DNA of 49,818 bases from Oceanospirillaceae bacterium (GTDB taxonomy: Bacteria > Pseudomonadota > Gammaproteobacteria > Pseudomonadales > Balneatricaceae), in contig JABGSN010000060.1 in NCBI GenBank assembly GCA_018647765.1, forward strand, positions 1-49,818. The letters are read 5' to 3'. The notes below the pieces were generated by a model. It worked only from the letters and a program-made list of their open reading frames with translations. It made no database searches and was not told the DNA's origin. How positions within the stretch are numbered: position 1 is the first letter of the stretch; each line of letters opens with the position of its first letter. The translations under genes were made by a program, and so were the position numbers. Positions 25,075-33,373 of the stretch are shown piece by piece.

Positions 25075-25941
25075 TTAGCCTTTTACGGCACCCGCGGTTA
25101 AGCCGCGTACAAAATATTTACCGGCAACTAGATACACCACTAGGGTGGGCAAGGCGGCGATCACAGCAGCAGCCATGTCAACGTTATATTCTTTGCCACC
25201 CATGGTGGTATTGACTAGGTTATTAAGTGCCACAGTAATGGGCTGCGTGCCCGGCCCCGAATAAACCACCCCAAACAAAAAGTCGTTCCAAATTTGAGTG
25301 AATTGCCAAATCACACTCACCACAATGATGGGGGTGGAAAGAGGCAAAAAAACGTGCCTGAAAATTGCAAAAAAACCAGCGCCATCTAATCGAGCTGCGC
25401 GCACTAACTCGGTAGGTATGCCCACATAGTAGTTACGGAAGAACAAGGTGGTGAATGCCACACCGTAAATCACATGCACTAGTACCAAACCAGGCACGGT
25501 ATTCGCCAAACCCAACCAGGCCAATAACATAGCCATGGGTAATAAAATCACCTGAAAGGGAATGAAACAGCCAAACAGTAACGCCCCAAACAGGAAGTTG
25601 CTGCCCTTAAAGCGCCATTGAGATAACACATAACCATTAAGTGCTCCAATCACCGTAGAGATAAACACCGCAGGTAAGACAATGCGTATGCTATTCCAAA
25701 AATACGGTGCGAGGCCATAGCAGTCACCACCGGTGCAGGCACTGCTCCAGGCTTTAGTCCATGCACTGACATTCAGCGTTTCGGGTAAGGCCAAGATGTT
25801 GCCACTGCGAATTTCTTCAATGCCTTTAAACGACGTAGTGAGCATGACATACAAGGGAGCTAAGTAGACCAGTGCAAACAGCACTAAAATAGTAATAAAT
25901 AGGACTTTGTAGTGCCGTTGTGAAGTGGATAACGATTTCAT
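25075..25941 (-). CDS. Sugar ABC transporter permease (GtsC/MalG type)
   Basis: A 288-residue inner-membrane permease with about six hydrophobic segments. The EAA loop that docks to the ATPase reads ELVRAARLDGAGFFAIFRHVFLPLS. MalG-type features include YLAPLYVMLTTSFKG at the N terminus and the C-terminal segment ending YFVRGLTAGAVKG. Its start overlaps the stop of the upstream permease by four bases (ATGA), so the two membrane subunits are made together. Confidence 0.92.
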   Translation of the reverse strand: MKSLSTSQRHYKVLFITILVLFALVYLAPLYVMLTTSFKGIEEIRSGNILALPETLNVSAWTKAWSSACTGGDCYGLAPYFWNSIRIVLPAVFISTVIGALNGYVLSQWRFKGSNFLFGALLFGCFIPFQVILLPMAMLLAWLGLANTVPGLVLVHVIYGVAFTTLFFRNYYVGIPTELVRAARLDGAGFFAIFRHVFLPLSTPIIVVSVIWQFTQIWNDFLFGVVYSGPGTQPITVALNNLVNTTMGGKEYNVDMAAAVIAALPTLVVYLVAGKYFVRGLTAGAVKG

Positions 25942-26810
25942 GATTTTTTACCTCGCAATTCAGAGTAGAGATAAGGCACAATAATAGCCATCACACCCGC
26001 CAGCATCACCATCGCACTGGCGGCACCTAGGCCCATTTGCGCGCGGCTAAAGGCATGGGTATACATAAAGGTGGCAGGGAGATCGGAAGAATAACCAGGG
26101 CCTCCACCTGTGAGCGACTGCACTAGGTCAAAGCTCTTAATGGCAATATGGCTAAGGATCACGACCGCACCAAAGAACACAGGTCGCATAACCGGTAAAA
26201 TAACATGCCAATAGGTACGGAAGGTTGAGGCACCATCTATTTGCGCAGCTTTGATCAAACTATCGTCAACACCGCGCAAACCGGCCAAGAACATGGCCAT
26301 AACAAAACCACTGGACTGCCAGACTGCAGCAATAACAATAGTGTAGATAGCCATATCGGGATCTACTAACCAACGAAATTCAAAATCAGTAAAGCCTAGG
26401 TCTCGCACCATTTTTTCGATGCCTAAGCCAGGGTTTAAAATCCATTTCCATGCTGTGCCTGTAACGATAAAAGACACCGCCATAGGATAAAGATAGATCG
26501 TGCGTAAGGCACCATCATTACGAATATTGCGATCTAATAAAATCGCTAACATGAGGCCCAATAACAAGGCAATAATAATAAACAACAGGGTAAATACAAG
26601 TAGGTTATCTAATGCAACGTGCCAGCGTGGGTTAGCAAATAACCGCTCGTACTGTTGCCAACCAACAAAGTCCCACTGGGGTAACATGCGGCTTTTGGTA
26701 AAGGACAAGACCGCAGTCCAGCCGATAAACCCATACATACACACCAACATAGCAATGGCGGTGGGAGCCATGATCAGTTTGGGTAATTGTTTTTCGAGAT
26801 AATCGAACAT
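25938..26810 (-). CDS. Sugar ABC transporter permease (GtsB/MalF type)
   Basis: A 290-residue permease with six predicted membrane segments, beginning MFDYLEKQLPKLIMAPTAIA. The EAA motif is LIKAAQIDGASTFRTYWHVILP. The loop following QSLTGGGPGYSSDLPATFMY is typical of CUT1 permeases of the GtsB/MalF group. It lies downstream of the binding-protein gene across a 118-base gap with a stem-loop, and overlaps the second permease by four bases. Confidence 0.92.
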   Translation of the reverse strand: MFDYLEKQLPKLIMAPTAIAMLVCMYGFIGWTAVLSFTKSRMLPQWDFVGWQQYERLFANPRWHVALDNLLVFTLLFIIIALLLGLMLAILLDRNIRNDGALRTIYLYPMAVSFIVTGTAWKWILNPGLGIEKMVRDLGFTDFEFRWLVDPDMAIYTIVIAAVWQSSGFVMAMFLAGLRGVDDSLIKAAQIDGASTFRTYWHVILPVMRPVFFGAVVILSHIAIKSFDLVQSLTGGGPGYSSDLPATFMYTHAFSRAQMGLGAASAMVMLAGVMAIIVPYLYSELRGKKS

Positions 26811-26858
26811 GAGTTAACTCAATAAAAATTTAGAAATAAGTCATCACAAATGTTAACA

Positions 26859-26901
26859 GCCTGCAGTAATCCATAACCCGTGGTGTAGGATGACTGCAGG
26901 C
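26859..26901 (-). other. Intercistronic stem-loop between binding-protein and permease genes
   Basis: GCCTGCAGT (26859-26867) pairs with ACTGCAGGC (26893-26901). One mismatch and four further pairs (ATCC/GGAT) extend it inward. No T-run follows on the minus strand, so it is not a strong terminator. It sits where many ABC operons hold an RNA structure that protects the 5' binding-protein message and lowers permease expression. Confidence 0.6.
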
Positions 26902-26928
26902 CGTTGGCAATGACAACGAAAGTTGTTT

Positions 26929-28176
26929 TTACTTAGCAGCAGCAACCGCGGCTACAAGCTGAGCTACACCTTGTTCGGCACTGTCATCGGAGTTAAAGAA
27001 CTGCGTTGCAGAGTCATAAATGGCACCAGAAATGGCTTCTGAAACGGCCATACCATGGGCGAAACTAGGTACTAGGCTGCCAGAAGCAGAGCTAGAAACA
27101 AAGGCGTCCATAGAGTCATGAGCACAAGTGTCAAACTCTGTACGCGCCATGCCTAAACGTGCTGGTATTGAACCTTTGTTAAGGTTAAATACACGTTGGA
27201 AATCAGTACTTAAGATTTCTTTCGCCATCACTTTTTGAGCTTTAGTACTTTCAGCATCGCTTTGATTAAAGAAAGCAAATGAGTCTACGTTAAAGGTATA
27301 CGCGCCAGAAGTGCCTGGTGCTGCTACACAAACATAGTCTGTTCCTGGGTTCATACCAGCAACCTTGAATTCGCCTTTAGCCCAGTCGCCCATAATCTGC
27401 ATACCGGCTTCACCCTTAATGACCATAGAGGTCGCTAAGTTCCAGTCACGGCCTGGAGAGTTGATGTCAACAAATTGGCGTAATTGACCAAAGGTTTCAA
27501 ATACTTTTTTGGTGGTTGCGCTGTTAAGGGCATCCATATCTGCTTGCACAAAAGCCTTATTGTAGTAGTCAGCCCCGCCAACACCTAGAACGACAGCTTC
27601 AAATACAGTGGCATCCTGCCATGCTTGACCACCATGGGCTAACGCAATATAACCCGCGTCCTTTACCTTCTGAGCTTGCACCATAAAGTCATCCCATGTA
27701 GTCGGGATAGTGGCTCCAGCTTTGCGGAATACTTCTGGGTTGGCCCACAACCAGTTAACACGATGCACGTTTACTGGTGCAGCTACGTATTCACCTTGGT
27801 ACTTCATTACGTCGGAAACAACGCCTGGTAAAATCTCATCCCAGTTATTAGCTTGTGCAACGTCATCGATGCTAGACAAGAAACCTAGCTCACCCCATTC
27901 TTGAATGGATGGGCCTTTGATTTGGGCTGCTGTAGGTGAATTACCAGAAATAGCACGAGATTTTAATACCGTCATGGCACTTTCACCACCACCACCAGCA
28001 ACGGCAAAATCAACCCAATCAACACCAGATTCAGCCAATTGCTTCTTTAAAAAGGCTACACTAGTGGCTTCACCACCACTGGTCCACCAATGTAAGACTT
28101 CTACTTCGCCTGCCTGCGCACTTGGCGCCATAGCCATCATCGTGGCTAGAGCTAAGCCTGTTAATTTAGTTTTCAT
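26929..28176 (-). CDS. Sugar ABC transporter substrate-binding protein (GtsA-like, glucose/mannose type)
   Basis: A 415-residue periplasmic binding protein. The signal peptide MKTKLTGLALATMMAMAPSA ends at AQA, then GEVEVLHWWTSGGEATSV. HWWTSGGE, KGPSIQEWGELGFL and MGDWAKGEFK are typical of the GtsA/glucose-mannose branch of family 1 binding proteins. It is the first gene of a complete gtsABCD-like set and is preceded by direct repeats and by the two-component genes. Pseudomonas GtsA binds glucose and mannose; the sugar here is inferred from similarity and the neighbouring GltR/GtrS-like pair. Confidence 0.88.
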   Translation of the reverse strand: MKTKLTGLALATMMAMAPSAQAGEVEVLHWWTSGGEATSVAFLKKQLAESGVDWVDFAVAGGGGESAMTVLKSRAISGNSPTAAQIKGPSIQEWGELGFLSSIDDVAQANNWDEILPGVVSDVMKYQGEYVAAPVNVHRVNWLWANPEVFRKAGATIPTTWDDFMVQAQKVKDAGYIALAHGGQAWQDATVFEAVVLGVGGADYYNKAFVQADMDALNSATTKKVFETFGQLRQFVDINSPGRDWNLATSMVIKGEAGMQIMGDWAKGEFKVAGMNPGTDYVCVAAPGTSGAYTFNVDSFAFFNQSDAESTKAQKVMAKEILSTDFQRVFNLNKGSIPARLGMARTEFDTCAHDSMDAFVSSSASGSLVPSFAHGMAVSEAISGAIYDSATQFFNSDDSAEQGVAQLVAAVAAAK

Positions 28177-28226
28177 GTGAGTTCCTCGTTAGTTTTATTA
28201 TCCGGCAGTCACACTCCGGTGTATGG

Positions 28227-28266
28227 AAGTGTAAGCGCGATAAAGTGTCATAACGTGGAGAAGTGT
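28227..28266. promoter_or_regulatory. AAGTGT direct repeats upstream of the sugar transporter operon
   Basis: AAGTGT occurs three times in 40 bases, at 28227, 28243 and 28261 (read on the plus strand), with a looser copy AATGTT at 28272. They lie 50-90 bases upstream of the gtsA-like start, in the gap after the sensor kinase. OmpR-type regulators bind tandem direct repeats, so this is a candidate binding region for the neighbouring response regulator. The 16-18 base spacing is not the classical 10-11. Confidence 0.45.
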
Positions 28267-28275
28267 GACGAAATG

Positions 28276-29724
28276 TTACGAAGGGAAATAAACTTCAACC
28301 ATGAGGCCTCCACCGGCTCGATCTTTCAGCTCTAGCTCGCCACCATGTAGGTTAGCAATACTACGCGCAATACCCAACCCCAAGCCCACGTGGTCACCAC
28401 TGGGTTTTTGAGTAAGGCGATAGTAAGGTTCAAACACGCGGGCTTTATCGGCGTCGTTTAACCCCGGACCTGGATCCATAATACGAATCACCATGCCCTG
28501 AGGGTTGCCTTTGGCAACCACGGTTACTGCACGACCATAGGTAAGTGCATTATCCATGAGGTTACTAAACATCCGCTGTAAAGCCATGTTGCGGCCATCA
28601 ACGGCCAAACCGGGTTGGATATCCAATTCAATCGGTAAACCATAAATTTGGTTTTTAGACGCTAAATCCAACAATAGCTGGCTCAAATCAATACGCTGAG
28701 TATTTTCATGAATGGCATCGTCCTTCATCATCTGCAAGCTGCCCTTGACCATGGTTTCTAGGTTTTCTAAATCACCAATTAGGGCCTCTTTTTGATCGGT
28801 ATCGGAGATCATTTCTGCACGTAAACGCGCCCGAGTGAGGGGTGTTTTTAAGTCATGGGAAATAGCCGCAAACAGGCGTTCTCGATCACCCATAAATTTT
28901 TGAATACGCCCTACCATGGCATTGAATGCGCGTATGGTGGCGATCATTTCGCTAGAGCCTTGCTCACGCATATGGCGTGGATTACGGCCTTTGCCAATGG
29001 CTTCAGCTTGTCTAGCCAGCAAGCGTAACGGCCGCACCACCCAACGCACCAGCAGCAAGGTTAACAACAACACCGTTAAAGACACCAAACCAATACTCAA
29101 CAAACGTTCAGTATTGAGCCAAGTGACTCCGTTGAGCATATGGCCTTCTGGAATCACTGCCGCCAAATAGATCCACTCATTCGCCACCGGCAATTGCACC
29201 ACCGCAACCGGGCTGGAGTCACTCGGTTCCATTAAGGCAAAACGTTTCCATTTAGGTGGCAAGTCCACCATTAAGTTAGACCCAGACAAAATCTTTAAAT
29301 CATCAAAGTCTACAAATTGAATATCTAAGCCGCGGGCTTGGCCCATTTGAGCCACAATGCTGCTACTCATTTGCTCACGGACCAGTTGAGAAAATTCTGT
29401 TTGAGGGATCGTCTGCAGGGCAATGTGTTGCTCGTTAACCGAAACAAAAAACCGCGTGCCACCCATGTCGCGTAATTGATCCAGTACGATGTGGCGGTAT
29501 TGGTCGGGTAGTTTTTTAAAAAACTGGACGGTTTGCCCAATGCGCGAACCCATGGTTTGCGACACTTCAATTAAACGGTTATGTTCGCTGGCTTTAAGTT
29601 GCGAAATCCACAACCAAGTTCCAAACACCTGAGCGATAAGAATGCCTACAAATAGCACGAGAGTGACTCGTGCCATAATGGAATGGGGGATCAGCTTATA
29701 TATAAGGCGCTTGGTTAAGCTCAC
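28276..29724 (-). CDS. Sensor histidine kinase (GtrS-like)
   Basis: A 482-residue membrane kinase. TM1 spans about 17-40. A periplasmic sensor region of ~165 residues is followed by TM2 (about 208-228), a HAMP linker (RWVVRPLRLLARQAEAIG) and a dimerisation domain with the phospho-accepting H290 in AISHDLKTPLTR. The ATPase domain has N box LMDNALTYG, G1 DPGPGL and G2 GLGLGIARS. Its ATG overlaps the response-regulator stop by four bases. In Pseudomonas the GtrS/GltR pair beside gtsABCD senses 2-ketogluconate/6-phosphogluconate-type intermediates. Orthology is inferred from location and architecture. Confidence 0.9.
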   Translation of the reverse strand: MSLTKRLIYKLIPHSIMARVTLVLFVGILIAQVFGTWLWISQLKASEHNRLIEVSQTMGSRIGQTVQFFKKLPDQYRHIVLDQLRDMGGTRFFVSVNEQHIALQTIPQTEFSQLVREQMSSSIVAQMGQARGLDIQFVDFDDLKILSGSNLMVDLPPKWKRFALMEPSDSSPVAVVQLPVANEWIYLAAVIPEGHMLNGVTWLNTERLLSIGLVSLTVLLLTLLLVRWVVRPLRLLARQAEAIGKGRNPRHMREQGSSEMIATIRAFNAMVGRIQKFMGDRERLFAAISHDLKTPLTRARLRAEMISDTDQKEALIGDLENLETMVKGSLQMMKDDAIHENTQRIDLSQLLLDLASKNQIYGLPIELDIQPGLAVDGRNMALQRMFSNLMDNALTYGRAVTVVAKGNPQGMVIRIMDPGPGLNDADKARVFEPYYRLTQKPSGDHVGLGLGIARSIANLHGGELELKDRAGGGLMVEVYFPS

Positions 29725-30389
29725 GCCAGCACCAGCACATAACCTTTGCCACGCACACTTTGAATGCTGTCTTGCGCCACTATATTAAGCTTATTACGCA
29801 AACGACTAATGCTGGTATCGATTGAACGGTCAAACGGTTGTGCATTACGCCCGTGAAGCACCTGACAAATGGCATCTCGGCTGAGCACCTCGCCATGGTG
29901 TTGATACAGCAAATTTAGTAAATCGAACTCTGCTCCCGTCAACGCTAAGGGCGTGCCCGCAAAACTCACGCTACGGGTAAGGGTATCAATCTGTAGTTTT
30001 GGGGCATCCTCGCTAGCTGGAGCCACCATGACCTGCACCCTCCGCAACAGCGCTTTAATGCGGGCTAAAAGCTCACGGGGATTAAAAGGTTTGCCCACAT
30101 AGTCATCGGCTCCGAGTTCCAAACCCAAAATACGGTCCAAATCGTCACTGGCGGCGGTAAGCATAATAACCGGCAAACTGGATGTTTGGCGCAAATTCCG
30201 GCACACGTCTAAACCGTCCATGCCGGGTAAACCAAGGTCGAGCACCGCAAGCTCAAAGCTGCTCATATCGGCCTGTAAGAAACTCTCACCGTCGGCAAAG
30301 GTTTGCACCTCAAAACCTTGCTGGTTTAGGTATTGGCTGAGCAATTGGCGTATTTCAACATCGTCGTCAATGAGGGCTAGGGTTTGCAT
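29721..30389 (-). CDS. OmpR-family response regulator (GltR-like)
   Basis: A 222-residue regulator with a receiver domain and an OmpR/PhoB winged helix. The acidic pocket is IDDD (8-10), the phosphorylation site is D51 in LAVLDLGLPGMDG, and the conserved lysine is in GADDYVGKPFN. The DNA-binding domain (about 127-220) contains TGAEFDLLNLLYQHHGEVLSRD and the recognition helix FDRSIDTSISRLRNKL. It is coupled to the kinase gene and heads the sugar-transport locus. It lies 99 bases after the MttB-family gene on the same strand, so some readthrough is possible. Confidence 0.92.
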   Translation of the reverse strand: MQTLALIDDDVEIRQLLSQYLNQQGFEVQTFADGESFLQADMSSFELAVLDLGLPGMDGLDVCRNLRQTSSLPVIMLTAASDDLDRILGLELGADDYVGKPFNPRELLARIKALLRRVQVMVAPASEDAPKLQIDTLTRSVSFAGTPLALTGAEFDLLNLLYQHHGEVLSRDAICQVLHGRNAQPFDRSIDTSISRLRNKLNIVAQDSIQSVRGKGYVLVLA

Positions 30390-30488
30390 AATGAGATATA
30401 ATCTAACTAAGACCTTGGTTTAATAAAAGTAGCCACATTAATATCACGGAAGCAAGATAATAGGCAAATTTTGAGGCTCTGAGGTGTG

Positions 30489-32051
30489 TTAGTAATCGCC
30501 CTCAATGGGTTCCAACTGTGGCTCTGAACGACCCAAACTTTGTTTACGATTAGCCACATAGGCCTCGAGTTCTTCTTGTCGTTCTGGCGCGATCGGAGGC
30601 GGTTCGAACTCTGCCAAAATTTTCTGCCAAATTTCCGTGGCTCGCATAGTGGCGTCTTTGGATCCGGCCTCAACCCAGCTTTCATGGTTTTTCCAGTCGC
30701 TTAAAAAGGGTTGGTAAAAGGCGCTTTGGTATCGCTCCATGGTATGGCTACAACCAAAAAAGTGCCCCCCTGGGCCCACTTCTTCCATGGCTTCAAGGCC
30801 AATTTCAATTCGGTCAATTTTAAGCGGCTGTAGCATGGCCGTCATGTGTTGCAGCATTTCACAATCCATAATGATTTTTTCGAATGAAGCCACCAAGCCC
30901 CCTTCTAACCAACCGGCGGCATGATAAATTAAGTTGCCATGGCCCATAACGGAGCCCCACAGAGCCATTTGGGTTTCGTACACTGCCTGGCCATCCACGG
31001 CATTGGAGGCGTTACACGCACTAGTGCGATATGGCAAATTGTAGCGCCGCGCCATTTGTCCACTGGCCATGTTGGCCAAACAATTTTCTGGGGTGCCAAA
31101 GGCTGGGGCCCCAGAGCGCATGTCAACGTTGGAGGTAAACCCGCCGTAAACCACCGGCGCGCCGGCTTTGGTTAACTGCACTAATGCTATACCTAATAAA
31201 GCTTCAGCATTTTGTTGGGCTAAGGCTGCAGCCATGGTGGTCGGCGTCATAGCTCCCATTAAGGTAAACGGAGTCACGGTAACGGCCTGACCCATCTTGG
31301 CCATTTGCATGGCCCCATAAGCCATACTGTCGTCTAGTTTACGGGGTGAATTAATGTTGATGTTGGTCATGGTTGCAGGCTGTTGCGCCAACTGATGCAA
31401 GCTCATGCCGTTGGCAATGGCGTTCATTTCTACCGCATCTTTAACTCGACCTGCACCGATGCCTTGGGCAAAAAATACCTTATCGGCTAAGGTTAGGTTG
31501 ACGAAGGTGGTGTCTAAGTGTCGTGAATTGGGTGGTAGGTCTGTGGGGGCAACCGCCTGATTGCCAAAAAAATCAATGACGTTGAAATACTGACCAAAAC
31601 GGATCATGTGCTTATAGTCAGCAAAGTTACCAATGCGGCGACCGTTAACGCAGTCGTGCACGTTGGGTGGGCCCGAGGTTAAACCAAACTGAATAATATT
31701 GGACCCCACTTGCAACGCATTGGCTGAGTTGCGTGGTGTTAAGGTAAATTGCGCAGGCGCTGTGCTAATAATCTCCAGCACCAAAGCGCGATCCATACGT
31801 ACAATGCCACCTTCATCAACCTCCGCGCCAGCCTGCTTAAATAGGTCTAATGCTTGTTGGCCCATCACCTCAACACCCAGTTGCTCAAGGATGTCCATAG
31901 AGGCATTATGAATCAATTCAACCTGCTCTGGCTCCAAAGCAGCAATGGGTGCAAACCGATTAGTTTTGACCTGCCTTTCAAGCTGGGGTATAGCGCAAGG
32001 GGCGAGTGTTTGCGGTGTAACTCTACGACGGCGGCCAGCGGAACGACTCAT
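30489..32051 (-). CDS. MttB superfamily (trimethylamine methyltransferase family) protein, non-pyrrolysine type
   Basis: A 520-residue protein with an MttB-family TIM barrel. LIHNASMDILEQLGVEVMGQQA is the N-terminal family signature; FGLTSGPPNVHDCVNGRRIG, GGFTSNVDMRSGAPAFGTPE and EEVGPGGHFFGCSHTMER are further conserved stretches. The frame is continuous with no in-frame TAG, so it lacks pyrrolysine. Non-Pyl members demethylate quaternary amines such as glycine betaine, proline betaine or carnitine, passing the methyl group to a corrinoid protein. No corrinoid protein or partner methyltransferase is in the window. AGGT precedes the ATG. It diverges from a GlxA/AraC-type regulator, supporting an N-methylated substrate. 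Confidence 0.88.
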   Translation of the reverse strand: MSRSAGRRRRVTPQTLAPCAIPQLERQVKTNRFAPIAALEPEQVELIHNASMDILEQLGVEVMGQQALDLFKQAGAEVDEGGIVRMDRALVLEIISTAPAQFTLTPRNSANALQVGSNIIQFGLTSGPPNVHDCVNGRRIGNFADYKHMIRFGQYFNVIDFFGNQAVAPTDLPPNSRHLDTTFVNLTLADKVFFAQGIGAGRVKDAVEMNAIANGMSLHQLAQQPATMTNININSPRKLDDSMAYGAMQMAKMGQAVTVTPFTLMGAMTPTTMAAALAQQNAEALLGIALVQLTKAGAPVVYGGFTSNVDMRSGAPAFGTPENCLANMASGQMARRYNLPYRTSACNASNAVDGQAVYETQMALWGSVMGHGNLIYHAAGWLEGGLVASFEKIIMDCEMLQHMTAMLQPLKIDRIEIGLEAMEEVGPGGHFFGCSHTMERYQSAFYQPFLSDWKNHESWVEAGSKDATMRATEIWQKILAEFEPPPIAPERQEELEAYVANRKQSLGRSEPQLEPIEGDY

Positions 32052-32185
32052 TAATTTTACCTGTGGCCTCGCACTTAGACCGTGATTTTAGGGTTGGTGA
32101 ACGGCAGGTTAGCATCACACGCAGACCAACAAGGATACTAACTCGACAAAAAGCGGACTATACTAACCAAGACAAAGGATTAACT

Positions 32186-33145
32186 ATGCCGCCAAAACAC
32201 CCAAACCAGCCAACACGAATTGGTTTTTTCTTAATCGCTCAGTTTTCTATGCTGTCCATGTCGGCAGCCGTTGAACCGTTAAGAATTGCAAACCGCTTAA
32301 GTAAACAACCCCTGTACGAGTGGTTTTTTTACAGCAAAGAGTCACAGCCTGTGCCTGCCAGCAACGGGGTAGAAGTTGCTACTACCCGCGACATGACGAA
32401 TACCGCCGATCTAGATGCCCTCATCGTGGTGGCCGGCATCGACGTACAAAATCACGACGACCCAGGCCTCAACCAATGGCTTAGGCAGTTGTCACGCAAA
32501 TCCATCACCCTTGGGTCTACCTCTACAGGCAGCTTGTTGTTGGCTCGGGCTAAATTACTGCAACACAGCCCCTGCACCATTCACTGGGAAAACATCGATA
32601 GTTTTCGGGAAGAATTTCCCCTACTGGATGTTAGCGGTGAGTTGTTTGAAATGGATGACCGGTTTATGACCTGTTCTGGGGGTTTGTCGGGTCTGGACAT
32701 GATGCTCCAACTCATCACGCAACAACACGGCCTACAATTAGCCAAGGACGTGGCCGAACAATGTATCCACCCGAGTATTAGAGACGCTCATGCGCACCAG
32801 CGCATGGCCACTCAAAGTCGGCTTAGTATTCATCACCCAAGCTTAATTAGCGCTGTTGAGTTGATGCAAAGCCACACGGAAGAACCACTGCCATTAGCTC
32901 AATTAGCCACACAGGCTGGGCTGTCATTGCGTCAAATGGAGCGCTTATTTAAACACCACTTTGGCCAAAGACCAGCGCTATATTACCTCGATATACGGCT
33001 TAACAAAGCCCAAAGCCTGCTGCGGCAAACTAGCCTTTCCACGTTTGAAATTGCCACCGCCTGTGGCTTCAACTCCACCTCATATTTGGCTAAACGGTAC
33101 CGTTTAAAGTTTGCCATTACGCCCCGTCAAGAACGCCTAGCCTGA
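32186..33145 (+). CDS. GlxA/AraC-type transcriptional regulator (DJ-1/PfpI-like domain plus AraC helix-turn-helix)
   Basis: A 319-residue activator. Residues ~10-180 form a DJ-1/PfpI-like amidotransferase fold (IGFFLIAQFSMLSMSAAVEP, LDALIVVAGID, HWENIDSFREEFP, MTCSGGLSGLDMMLQLI). Residues ~220-315 form the AraC HTH pair (LAQLATQAGLSLRQMERLFK, ATACGFNSTSYLAKRYR). This is the GbdR/CdhR/ArgR-type class that controls betaine, carnitine, choline and amino-acid catabolism. ATG 32186 has AAAGGAT upstream; a longer frame from 32063 adds 41 unrelated residues. It is divergent from the MttB gene and upstream of the ABC operon, both likely targets. Confidence 0.9.
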   Translation: MPPKHPNQPTRIGFFLIAQFSMLSMSAAVEPLRIANRLSKQPLYEWFFYSKESQPVPASNGVEVATTRDMTNTADLDALIVVAGIDVQNHDDPGLNQWLRQLSRKSITLGSTSTGSLLLARAKLLQHSPCTIHWENIDSFREEFPLLDVSGELFEMDDRFMTCSGGLSGLDMMLQLITQQHGLQLAKDVAEQCIHPSIRDAHAHQRMATQSRLSIHHPSLISAVELMQSHTEEPLPLAQLATQAGLSLRQMERLFKHHFGQRPALYYLDIRLNKAQSLLRQTSLSTFEIATACGFNSTSYLAKRYRLKFAITPRQERLA

Positions 33146-33264
33146 TTTCAATAATCATTGACAGTCTTCCAAACGATCTGTTACAACTTAAAAGGACTTG
33201 GAGTAAGCAATTAACTCTGAGCAGTTTTTAGCGTGTATTGATCGGTCCGCAACGGCCCGCTTTT

Positions 33265-33282
33265 GCCTATCTAAATATAGGC
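33265..33282. promoter_or_regulatory. Inverted repeat upstream of the peptide-type ABC operon
   Basis: GCCTAT and ATAGGC flank CTAAAT, about 92 bases upstream of the binding-protein start. A TTGACA-like hexamer lies further upstream near 33159. Nine of ten bases of GCCTATCTAA recur just upstream of the convergent hydroxylase operon (43691-43700), so it may be a shared control site. The evidence is thin. Confidence 0.3.
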
Positions 33283-33373
33283 TAATCCGTTGTATTTCGG
33301 TGTGAAAAGAGACCTAGTGTTAGGCCTGCTATTGTACCTTGCCGTTCAGAAAAATCATCACCGGAGAATAATA

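Noticed and set aside
30407-30685. 92-codon minus-strand frame overlapping the MttB-family 3' end
   Set aside because: It lies in a different frame over the conserved MttB C-terminal region and has no family similarity; the rest is promoter of the response regulator.
30489-32051. Possible pyrrolysine-containing MttB
   Set aside because: The frame is continuous at full family length without an in-frame TAG, so it is a non-pyrrolysine member.
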